Part shown: one piece after another, positions 17,975 through 25,004 of the stretch | Position numbering within the stretch: the first letter of the stretch is position 1 | Layout: each line of letters starts with the position of its first letter | Source: Marvinbryantia formatexigens | Lineage (GTDB): Bacteria > Bacillota > Clostridia > Oscillospirales > Ruminococcaceae | Length of the DNA stretch: 64,000 nucleotides | Direction: 5' to 3' | Assembly (NCBI GenBank): GCA_021771035.1 | Contig: JAETPU010000002.1 | Span: 248,001-312,000, forward strand | Notes under the pieces: generated by a model | Told to the model about the DNA's origin: nothing | Seen by the model: only the letters and a program-made list of their open reading frames with translations | Databases searched by the model: none | Program-made: the position numbers and the translations under genes

Positions 17975-19936
17975 ATGGCCCAGAACCATGTTGGCATTTT
18001 TGCCCATGTGGATGCGGGTAAAACTACGCTCACGGAACAGATTTTAACTGTCAGCGGCGTGCTGCGCCAGGCCGGTAGTGTGGACGCCGGGACTACCCAG
18101 ACGGACTCTCTGGAAATTGAACGCCGCCGGGGTATTTCTGTGCAGGCTGCCGGGGCGGGATTTTCCTTTGAGGGAACGCGGTTTGTACTCATCGATACCC
18201 CCGGCCACGCCGACTTTTTGGGGGAGGTTCAGCGCAGCCTGGCGGTCTTGGATGCGGCGGTATTGGTGATATCCGCCGCGGATGGGGTCAACACCCAGGT
18301 GAAGGTGCTGTACCAGGCGTTTTTGGAGACGCACACCCCGGTGCTGGTATTTCTCAATAAAATTGATCTGGCGGGTTCGAGCAGCGCCCAGGTGCTTTCC
18401 CAGCTGCGGGAACTGTGCAGTCATATAGTACCGCTTACCCTTCCTGTCGGGGAGGGGAGCCGCGGCTGCGGGATTGTCCCGGCGTCTGCGGAGGACGCCG
18501 CCTATGTGCTGGCGGATTTTTCTCCTGATATCGAACAATCTCTATTGGAGGGGAAAATCCCCTTGTGGGAGGAGATGGCGCCGGTTCTGCGTGAACAACT
18601 GTCCCAGGGAAACGCTTTGCCTATCCTGTGCGGCAGCGCCGCGCTGGGAATAGGGGTCCGGGAACTGCTGCAGGCCTTGGCAGGGCTTTTGCAGGCCGAT
18701 GTGGGGGAGCCTCTCGGGCCGGTGAGCGGGTATGTGTTTCAGGTACGCCATTCCCCTGCCATGGGGAAGGCGGCCCATGTAAGGCTGTATTCCGGAACCC
18801 TGCACAACCGTGATACGGTTGAGATATGTCCCGCCGGGAGTATGCAGGGGAATATTGGCGGGCCGGACGAACCGGTACGGGAGAAAATTTCGCAGATCCG
18901 CACCCTGGCCGGGACAAAACTTCAGGATACCGGGGTGCTCAGGGCCGGGGAGCATGGAATTCTCTATGGGCTTGCCAGCGTAAAAACCGGGGACAGCCTG
19001 GGAACGCCGCCGCCCTGGAAAATTCCGCAGTTGGCAGTCCCCCTCCTGCGGGTACAGGTGAGCCCGGACCAACCGGGGAAACTCCCGGAACTCAAGGCGG
19101 CCCTGGAGGAACTCGGCGAGGAGGATCCCCTCTTAGGGCTGGAATGGGTTCCCCAGGCGCGGCAGCTCACCCTGAAGCTGACAGGGGCAATCCAGCTGGA
19201 GGTGCTTGAGGCCCTGCTGCTGGAACGGTATGGGCTTGCAGCTGAGTTTTCGCCCCCTACTGTTATTTACCGGGAAACCCCCTCCCAGGCTGGAATTGGC
19301 TTTGCAGCCTACACCATGCCCAAGCCCTGCTGGGCTGTGGTAAAGCTGGAGGTCTCCCCTCTGCCCAGAGGCAGCGGGATTCAGTTCGAAAGCTGTGCCA
19401 ATAAAACCAAGCTGTTCCCGCAATATCAAAACCATGTGCGTGCCAGTGTGGCTGAAACGCTGCGCCAGGGGCTCCACGGCTGGGAGGTGACAGATATCCT
19501 GGTACGGCTGGTGGATGGGGAACACCACCTGGTGCATACGCATCCTCTGGATTTCTTTGTGGCCACGCCCATGGCGGTGATGGATGCCCTGACGCATACT
19601 GGGACAACCCTGCTGGAGCCCATTTGGCTGTGCACCATCACTGCGCCAAGCGACTGCGCTTCCCGTCTGCTGGGGGAAATTCTGCACCGGCGGGGAACCT
19701 TTGATTCCCCGGTGATATCAGGGGATACGCTCACCATGCAGGCACAGCTGCCAGTGGCGGACGCGCTGGATTTTCCCATCCGCCTGGCCGCCATGACCTC
19801 CGGGCGGGCCGCGCTCAGCGCCAGATTTGACGGGTACCGAGAGTGCCCGCCGGGTTTTGAGGCCGTTACCCCCCGCCGCGGTGTGGATCCCAGGGATCGG
19901 GCCAAATGGATTCTCAGCGCCCGAAACGCCCTGTAG
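17975..19936 (+). CDS. Tet(M)/Tet(O)-like ribosomal protection-type translational GTPase
   Basis: A 653-residue EF-G-like factor of the tetracycline ribosomal protection group. GTPase motifs: AHVDAGKTT (10-18), RRRGISVQAA, DTPGHADF (about 74-81) and FLNKIDL (about 127). The C-terminal half aligns with Tet(M): PPTVIYRETP, VSPLPRGSGIQFES, LHGWEVTD and TSGRAALSARFDGY. The domain IV tip differs: where Tet(M) has YYSPVSTPADF, this protein has HHLVHTHPLDF near 514-524, so the Ser-Pro-Val element known to displace tetracycline is missing. It may be a housekeeping or different-drug paralogue. No mobile element surrounds it and base use matches neighbours. Confidence 0.85.
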   Translation: MAQNHVGIFAHVDAGKTTLTEQILTVSGVLRQAGSVDAGTTQTDSLEIERRRGISVQAAGAGFSFEGTRFVLIDTPGHADFLGEVQRSLAVLDAAVLVISAADGVNTQVKVLYQAFLETHTPVLVFLNKIDLAGSSSAQVLSQLRELCSHIVPLTLPVGEGSRGCGIVPASAEDAAYVLADFSPDIEQSLLEGKIPLWEEMAPVLREQLSQGNALPILCGSAALGIGVRELLQALAGLLQADVGEPLGPVSGYVFQVRHSPAMGKAAHVRLYSGTLHNRDTVEICPAGSMQGNIGGPDEPVREKISQIRTLAGTKLQDTGVLRAGEHGILYGLASVKTGDSLGTPPPWKIPQLAVPLLRVQVSPDQPGKLPELKAALEELGEEDPLLGLEWVPQARQLTLKLTGAIQLEVLEALLLERYGLAAEFSPPTVIYRETPSQAGIGFAAYTMPKPCWAVVKLEVSPLPRGSGIQFESCANKTKLFPQYQNHVRASVAETLRQGLHGWEVTDILVRLVDGEHHLVHTHPLDFFVATPMAVMDALTHTGTTLLEPIWLCTITAPSDCASRLLGEILHRRGTFDSPVISGDTLTMQAQLPVADALDFPIRLAAMTSGRAALSARFDGYRECPPGFEAVTPRRGVDPRDRAKWILSARNAL

Positions 19937-19969
19937 AGGGCCTTGGGCCTTGTGGAAAGGATGATTGAG

Positions 19970-21331
19970 ATGGAAGAAACACAGCAGCGCAGACATCCCG
20001 GCCTCTGGATCAGGATCCTAATCCTGGTCTGTTTGTCGGCCTTGGTGGCAGGCGGCGGCTATGCAGCCTACTACCTCTACCGGCAGTCCCAGGTTCAAAT
20101 CACTCCGGCCAGTGAGTATCGTATCACAGGCGCCGGCGATGACTGGGAAGGCGCTGCCGGGGAATGGCTCAATGGGCTTCTTGCCCAGTACCAACAGGAC
20201 TATATCGCCTCCAAAAACCGCTTGGACGCCTGGGAAATTGGGGTGGTCCAGCTGATAGAGGAGGTTTCTGAGAATGAGGCCGCCGTCCAGGTGGATTTCA
20301 CTTGTACCGCCAGACGGTCAAACAGCCAAGCCTTCGACTATTTGCTGGGGGCATGGAATGGTAACCAGCTGCATTGCCAGCTGGTGCTGATTATGGTGCG
20401 CCAGGAGGATGCGCAGGAACCATCCGTGTGGACGTACCAGGTTCCGGATATGATGCGCCCTGCGGCCTACGACTTGTCACAGTACTCCCAGAGTGAACTC
20501 AAGGAAAAGGAGGAATATGACAGGGAGCACGTCCAGGAGATACCCTATGAAAAGAAGCAGTATACCTATCGGATCCTGGATGGGGTGTGCAGCGTCAGCT
20601 ATGACGGGGGAGCCACCTGGACCCGGGTTCCGGCCGCCTTGGAGGATTTGACTGCCGTGGGAGACGGGAATCCCTATTATAACCAGCTTCAGGAGGGCAG
20701 TTACCTGATTACGCCGGAAAAAACCGTATTTGTCTACGGCGCCGCCATGCAGGTGAAGGTTTTGTATTCCGAGGATCAGGGCAAATCCTGGAAAACCACG
20801 GTGCTGGATACCGATATCCCGGGGATAAGGGCCAAATTCTGCAGTTTTCCCACTCCGCAGGTAGGGTACCTTGTCCTTGCAGGCAGCAGAACCATGAGCC
20901 AGGAGGGCCATACCATCTATAAGACCGAGGATGGGGGCGCCACCTGGAAAGTGGTGGGCAATGATCCCAGTACCAGGATTCTGCTGGATGCCCGGTTTAT
21001 CAGCGAGGATGTGGGCTTTTTTAGCTATCCTCAGATTAACTATGAATCCAGCGGGCAGGTGCAGGAACACCGGCTGGGCTTTTACCGCACCCAGGACGGC
21101 GGAGAGAATTTCGAACTCGTGTCCCTGCCCATTGACGAGGAGCACCAGGATGTCTTCATAGAGGCCGAGGCCCCTTATTTTGAGGGCTCTAAGCTGGTGG
21201 TGCTGGTAAACCAGGGGGATTCCGGAGACTATATGGGAGGCAGGGTGTGCGCAAAATTTGTCTCTGAGGATTTGGGCGCCACCTGGAGCTATCTGGAACT
21301 TGTGGAGCCTATGGAACAGGAAATCGGGTAA
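19970..21331 (+). CDS. Membrane-anchored Asp-box (BNR repeat) protein
   Basis: A 453-residue protein of unknown function. One transmembrane helix at about residues 13-34 anchors it with the rest outside. At least five Asp-box-like repeats are visible: YDGGATWTRV, SEDQGKSWKTTV, TEDGGATWKVV, TQDGGENFELV and SEDLGATWSYL, suggesting a beta-propeller of the sialidase/YCF48-like type. The N-terminal extracellular 150 residues have no repeats. No sialidase catalytic set (Arg triad, FRIP) is seen, so enzymatic activity is not claimed. The start is set by GGAAAGGATG before ATG 19970. It follows the Tet-like gene by 33 bases and may be cotranscribed. Confidence 0.75.
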   Translation: MEETQQRRHPGLWIRILILVCLSALVAGGGYAAYYLYRQSQVQITPASEYRITGAGDDWEGAAGEWLNGLLAQYQQDYIASKNRLDAWEIGVVQLIEEVSENEAAVQVDFTCTARRSNSQAFDYLLGAWNGNQLHCQLVLIMVRQEDAQEPSVWTYQVPDMMRPAAYDLSQYSQSELKEKEEYDREHVQEIPYEKKQYTYRILDGVCSVSYDGGATWTRVPAALEDLTAVGDGNPYYNQLQEGSYLITPEKTVFVYGAAMQVKVLYSEDQGKSWKTTVLDTDIPGIRAKFCSFPTPQVGYLVLAGSRTMSQEGHTIYKTEDGGATWKVVGNDPSTRILLDARFISEDVGFFSYPQINYESSGQVQEHRLGFYRTQDGGENFELVSLPIDEEHQDVFIEAEAPYFEGSKLVVLVNQGDSGDYMGGRVCAKFVSEDLGATWSYLELVEPMEQEIG

Positions 21332-21588
21332 GACCTGCGGGGCTTCTGAAGGTTTCCTGAGTGCTGTGAGAGGCGGCGGAGAACCCGGCGGGATTTGGGG
21401 AATCCCCGGTAACCGAAGGGAAAAGCCCACCGGGATTGCCTGCGGATCCATCGATCTCTATGGGGCAAAAACCGCCTGGCAGGTGGGACAACCGTTCTTT
21501 GGCGCGTTCCGGCTGCATGGCAGCGGGAGGTACCAAAGAACACCTGTTTTCATGAAACTGATTGAGAAAAGAAAGTGAGGAAACGGCA

Positions 21589-22107
21589 ATGCTGGATTTA
21601 TTACTGAAACGCAGAAGCTGCCGGGAATTTGAGGACAGGCCGGTGGAACCGCAAAAAACCCAAAAAATCCTTCAGGCGGCGCAGCTTGCGCCTTCCGGCA
21701 AGAATACCCGCCCCTGGGAGTTTATTGTCATTGAAAATAAGGAAACCCTGCAGAAGCTGGGAAACTGCCGGGCCCCCAGCCAGCCGTTTTTGCCAAAGGC
21801 TCCGCTGGCTATTGTGGTTCTGGGCGATACTGCCAAGGCCGATACCTGGGTTGAGGACGCCTCCATTGCCTCTGTCATCATGCAGCTTGAGGCCCAGAGC
21901 CTGGGACTTGGCTCCTGCTGGGTGCAGATCCGTCTGAGACAGTCCAACCAGGGGATGAGCAGCGAGGATTATGTGCGAAAGCTCCTGGGTATCCCGGAGC
22001 ATCTGGCTGTCCTGGATATTCTCGCTGTGGGTTACCCGGCTAAGAGCCTGCCCGCCCATACTATGGAGGAAGTCACGCCGGAAAAAATCCATCGGGAAAC
22101 ATATTGA
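21589..22107 (+). CDS. Nitroreductase family protein
   Basis: A 172-residue FMN-dependent oxidoreductase of the small NfsA/FRase-like group. Seen are LLKRRSCREFEDRPVE (FMN phosphate contact Arg), AAQLAPSGKNTRPWEFIVIE, the substrate/FMN region DASIASVIMQLEAQSLGLGSCWVQ, and the closing ILAVGYPAKSLPAH. Substrate unknown. Start ATG 21589 follows GTGAGGAAACGGC. A degraded second nitroreductase is at 39000-39310. The gene ends at a bidirectional terminator facing the minus-strand operon. Confidence 0.92.
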   Translation: MLDLLLKRRSCREFEDRPVEPQKTQKILQAAQLAPSGKNTRPWEFIVIENKETLQKLGNCRAPSQPFLPKAPLAIVVLGDTAKADTWVEDASIASVIMQLEAQSLGLGSCWVQIRLRQSNQGMSSEDYVRKLLGIPEHLAVLDILAVGYPAKSLPAHTMEEVTPEKIHRETY

Positions 22108-22111
22108 CGGC

Positions 22112-22150
22112 AACCCCCCGCTTTCTCCTAAAACGAGAAAGCGGGGGGTT
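22112..22150. terminator. Bidirectional terminator
   Basis: AACCCCCCGCTTTCTC and GAGAAAGCGGGGGGTT form a perfect 16-bp stem with a 7-base loop between the convergent nitroreductase and 22160-22753 genes. Confidence 0.9.
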
Positions 22151-22159
22151 GGACTGAAC

Positions 22160-22753
22160 TTACATCTTATCTGCAATGAACGCCTCAAATTGGCTCAGAG
22201 GTATAGTGAGATCGTCACCGATGCCGGGGAGGGAGTGGATGTTCTCAATGCAGTTGTTGATTTCAACCGTCGTTCCTCTTACGGAACATACACCCCCGCT
22301 GCAGACACCGGCCGCATCGAGGGAGAGCGGAGGTTCAGTGCGAAGAAAGACAATAATATCATCGCCCTTTTTTATGGGGAATTGGGTACAGCTGGGCGGA
22401 TAGTAGAGATATTCTGTATTGTCGTAGATGCCGTATTCTTCATAAAATACAACGGATTGGATATCAGCATCTCCTTTATACACTTTGGTAACAGAGAGAT
22501 GCACAGGAGTTAAGGCATCCACTTCCGCAATAAGGCGGGACTCCTCCACGCGGGATACCGTTCCTCTTGCGATGAAGGTAGACTCCTTGCACAGCCCGGT
22601 GAGGTTAAAGCTTTCAAATATGCCGTTTTCATAAAGATGAAGGGTCTTGCGTGTGGCTCTTTGGTAAATAGGGACAGCAATCAGAAACACGATTGCAGAC
22701 GCCAGTATTATCAAAGAAATACGAATGGATCTCTTCTTCAAAATTTGGAGCAT
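22160..22753 (-). CDS. Membrane-anchored TIMP/NTR-like protein, paralogue 2
   Basis: A 197-residue protein of no recognised annotated family. A basic start and one transmembrane helix (about residues 11-29) precede an extracellular domain: LCKESTFIARGTVSRVEE, then HLSVTKVYKGD, VVFYEEYG and FPIKKGDDIIVFLRTEP. This order, Cys then an (I/V)xR(A/G)xV strand, a KxxKG step and a G(D/E)(D/E)(Y/I) strand, resembles the netrin/TIMP OB-fold; that is inference. It is paralogous to 22929-23525, with near-identical first 30 codons and last 20. It has its own promoter (22796-22823) and GAGGAGGG ribosome site. Confidence 0.7.
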   Translation of the reverse strand: MLQILKKRSIRISLIILASAIVFLIAVPIYQRATRKTLHLYENGIFESFNLTGLCKESTFIARGTVSRVEESRLIAEVDALTPVHLSVTKVYKGDADIQSVVFYEEYGIYDNTEYLYYPPSCTQFPIKKGDDIIVFLRTEPPLSLDAAGVCSGGVCSVRGTTVEINNCIENIHSLPGIGDDLTIPLSQFEAFIADKM

Positions 22754-22795
22754 CAGTACCCTCCTCTCTAGGAATCTAAAAGATTTGTTATTCTT

Positions 22796-22823
22796 ATTAT
22801 ATATAATTCTTAATTATTTTCAA
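22796..22823 (-). promoter_or_regulatory. Promoter of the 22160-22753 gene
   Basis: Read on the minus strand: TTGAAA (22823-22818), 16-base spacer, TATAAT (22801-22796). Confidence 0.65.
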
Positions 22824-22869
22824 CTAATAAGCTGATTTATTCACATTTCTTCATAATCTGGCAGAAAAT

Positions 22870-22904
22870 AAACCGGGAGAATAGAAATCCCCCCCCCGGT
22901 TTTT
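22870..22904. terminator. Hairpin between the two TIMP-like genes
   Basis: AAACCGGG/CCCGGTTT stem with a C-run in the loop; T-rich after the stem on both strands (TTTTTA on plus, TTTATTTT on minus). It probably ends the upstream metalloprotease transcript. Confidence 0.6.
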
Positions 22905-22928
22905 AATCCTTAATATAGGAATGACGTA

Positions 22929-23525
22929 TTACAGGTTGTCGGCGATAAGGGCCTCAAATTCACTGAGAGGCATGGTGAGATCGTCACCGATGCCGGGGAG
23001 GGATTCCACTTCCCGGATGTAAGGATTGAGGGTTACCGTATCACCGTTTACTGTACTGTAACCACCATAATGTGATAATCTGGCCGAATCTTTGGTGAAA
23101 TATCCTGTAGTTTGGAAGAATAGAATAAATTCTTCTCCTTTTCGTATTGGAAAGGGAGTACTTTCTTTCGGGTAATAGAGCATCTCAGTATTTTTATATA
23201 GTGCATATTCCTCATATAGTGTGACCGTTTGTACAGAAGAATCACCTTTATACGTTTTGTAAATTTCGAAGGTGACGGGAGTATAGATCCCACCTGAAGA
23301 ATGTTCAAATGCCTCTCCTACCTGACTTGCTTTGCACCGAACGATAAGATCAGCATCACGACAGGTAGTTTCAAAGTTTGCTGTATCCAGTAACGCGTTC
23401 TCGTAAAAGCGCATTGTCTTGCGTGTGGCTCGTTGGTAAATAGGGACAGCAATCAGAAACACGATTGCAGACGCCAGTATTATCAAAGAAATACGAACGG
23501 AGTTCTTCTTTAAAATCTGTACCAT
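22929..23525 (-). CDS. Membrane-anchored TIMP/NTR-like protein, paralogue 1
   Basis: A 198-residue protein with one transmembrane helix (about 12-29) and an extracellular domain. TTCRDADLIVRCKASQVGE, then VTFEIYKTYKGDSSVQTVTLY and FPIRKGEEFILFFQT follow the strand order of TIMP inhibitors (FC-x-AD-x-VIRAK, IKQIKMFKG, KKEYLIAG). The C-terminal GIGDDLTMPLSEFEALIADNL is shared with paralogue 2. The start is ATG 23525 because GGAGG lies five bases before it; the metalloprotease stop is only 10 bases upstream, so the two are cotranscribed. A role as inhibitor or membrane partner of the protease is inferred; it could also be an unrelated sensor. Confidence 0.7.
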   Translation of the reverse strand: MVQILKKNSVRISLIILASAIVFLIAVPIYQRATRKTMRFYENALLDTANFETTCRDADLIVRCKASQVGEAFEHSSGGIYTPVTFEIYKTYKGDSSVQTVTLYEEYALYKNTEMLYYPKESTPFPIRKGEEFILFFQTTGYFTKDSARLSHYGGYSTVNGDTVTLNPYIREVESLPGIGDDLTMPLSEFEALIADNL

Positions 23526-23535
23526 AAGTGCCTCC

Positions 23536-24147
23536 TTAATCATAGATTACTTGGTAAGAACTTTTGTCATAGGAAGTTAGGACACGCCGATTTTTTCCTA
23601 TAGGAACATCCGGATTCATAACAAAAGTTGAGCAGTTGGAAAATGAACAGTTTTGTTCACTTTCATGACAGTGGGCAACTCCCAATGCATGCCCTAATTC
23701 GTGTACTACAACGGATTGAAAATCTACATAGCCATTTTTTGCACCGAGAGAAAGTTTTTTTGCAAGATTGATTTCTATTTTGCAATATGAAAAGGGACCT
23801 GGATTATCCATCGGATATTTATATGTATAACCGTAATACTTCATAAAAGAATCATTAATGGAGAGAATTATATTTCCGTCTGCCTGTGAGGCGCTGGTTG
23901 TTTCTTTCAATGTTACCATAGGATTTCCACTGAAATTACGCACAGCGTTCCAGGTAGTCATAGCAGAACGGATTGCAGTTTTTTGACCAGAGTCAAAGCC
24001 TTGAAATTGGAAATAAACAGTAGGAGAGTTACCAGCCCAATAATACCCATTCCTCAGCCTGGCCGCCGCGTGGGACTCCAGAGGCACAGAGAAGGTCACA
24101 ACGCAGGCCATCAGGCCCAGCAGGAATCGTTTTGTCCAGGACTTCAT
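23536..24147 (-). CDS. Secreted matrixin-like zinc metalloprotease (M10/M12 metzincin)
   Basis: A 203-residue exported protease. A signal peptide (KR, hydrophobic GLMACVVTFSV, cleavage near SHA-A at 27-28) leads into a compact catalytic domain without a propeptide. The zinc site HELGHALGVAH is at 149-159, with the metzincin Glu150 and third His159, and a Met-turn STFVMNP at Met177. Pre-site features WAGNSPTVYFQF, AMTTWNAV and GNIILSI fit matrixins. Extra cysteines around 160-172 may form a disulphide. It leads an operon with TIMP-like genes. Whether it is wall-retained or released is unknown. Confidence 0.88.
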   Translation of the reverse strand: MKSWTKRFLLGLMACVVTFSVPLESHAAARLRNGYYWAGNSPTVYFQFQGFDSGQKTAIRSAMTTWNAVRNFSGNPMVTLKETTSASQADGNIILSINDSFMKYYGYTYKYPMDNPGPFSYCKIEINLAKKLSLGAKNGYVDFQSVVVHELGHALGVAHCHESEQNCSFSNCSTFVMNPDVPIGKNRRVLTSYDKSSYQVIYD

Positions 24148-24190
24148 TCGATGATACCCCCTTTTGACTTTCCAGTGTTATTACGTTCCG

Positions 24191-24210
24191 TTTTCTTTGG
24201 CCAAAGAAAA
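24191..24210. promoter_or_regulatory. 20-bp perfect palindrome, candidate operator
   Basis: TTTTCTTTGGCCAAAGAAAA is a perfect palindrome just downstream of the minus-strand -10 of the metalloprotease operon, the right place for a repressor. Confidence 0.6.
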
Positions 24211-24220
24211 TTCTAAATAT

Positions 24221-24249
24221 AGTATATAATTTTCATAAATTGATGTAAA
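24221..24249 (-). promoter_or_regulatory. Promoter of the metalloprotease operon
   Basis: Minus strand TTTACA (24249-24244), 17-base spacer, TATACT (24226-24221), about 75 bases before the ATG. The surrounding 150 bases are AT-rich. Confidence 0.65.
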
Positions 24250-24365
24250 TAGGTTGAATTTTAATAGATATAATTCATATAGATTTATAGAGACACCTCA
24301 TAGATTTTACGTTCGATAAAGCGGAAAAAAGATGTGAAAATCTAATAAAATATGTCACATCAGAC

Positions 24366-24401
24366 AAAAAAAGAGAGCGGATTTCTCCGCTCTCTTTTTT
24401 T
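24366..24401 (-). terminator. Terminator of rnpB
   Basis: AAAGAGAGCGGA/TCCGCTCTCTTT stem followed on the minus strand by seven T. Confidence 0.92.
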
Positions 24402-24748
24402 GACCAGGCGTGTAAGCCGAGTTCTGTCGTGGATGACAATCTATCTCGCCTGTGCGTCGCCGCACAGTTCCAGCCACCTTTGCGAGGACGCGCCGGGCCG
24501 GCACTTCTTGTCCTCTGTTGCGGTGTTGCTCCGGATAGGGTTTACATAGCCGCACAGTCTCCTGTGCGCTGGTGAGCTCTTACCTCGCCTTTCCACCCTT
24601 GCCGGAAAAATTCCGGCGGTATCTCTCTGTTGCACTTTCCCTAGGGTCGCCCCCGGCTGCCGTTAACAGCTATCCTGCCCTGCGGAGCTCGGACTTTCCT
24701 CATGTACGCCCTTTCGGGCTGCACACGCTGCCATCTCGCCTGCTCATA
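24402..24748 (-). ncRNA. rnpB: RNase P RNA (A-type)
   Basis: Catalytic RNA that matures tRNA 5' ends. Read on the minus strand the universally conserved blocks are present in order: GAGGAAAGTCCGAGCTCC, CAGGGCAGGATAGCTGTTAA, GGGGGCGACCCTAGGGAAAG, GTGCAACAGAGA, AGGGTGGAAAGGCGAGGTAA, GAGCTCACCAGCGC, CGGCTATGTAAACCC and the 3' ACAGAACTCGGCTTACACGC. About 345 nucleotides. A consensus promoter precedes and a terminator follows. The exact 5' end is inferred from the promoter. Confidence 0.97.
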
Positions 24749-24755
24749 AATAATT

Positions 24756-24784
24756 ATTTTAACTGCCTCGGGCTAAAATGTCAA
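24756..24784 (-). promoter_or_regulatory. Promoter of rnpB
   Basis: Minus strand TTGACA (24784-24779), 17-base spacer, TAAAAT (24761-24756), placing +1 near 24748. Confidence 0.88.
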
Positions 24785-24796
24785 GTCTACCGCTCA

Positions 24797-24826
24797 ATGC
24801 GGATTCCAGGGGAAGAAAATCCGCAT
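24797..24826. promoter_or_regulatory. Inverted repeat between rnpB and araB promoters
   Basis: ATGCGGATT and AATCCGCAT, a perfect 9-bp inverted repeat with a 12-base spacer, ends 16 bases before the araB -35. TTCCAGGGGAA also occurs twice here as a direct repeat. Candidate regulator site. Confidence 0.45.
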
Positions 24827-24842
24827 TTCCAGGGGAACCCCA

Positions 24843-24871
24843 TTGAAAGAATGCCGGAAATCCGCTATACT
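24843..24871 (+). promoter_or_regulatory. Promoter of araB
   Basis: TTGAAA (24843-24848), 17-base spacer, TATACT (24866-24871), about 130 bases upstream of araB. Confidence 0.65.
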
Positions 24872-25004
24872 GAAACAAAGAAAAGGCCGGCGGAAAGCAC
24901 TGGGTTTTCCTTGGGCGCGGCGGAAGAAAGCGTGGGATCCGTGCTCGGGCCCGAAGTGAAAAAGCCAAAAGACAGAACCTGTTTTTATGGAAAGGAAGAA
25001 TACA

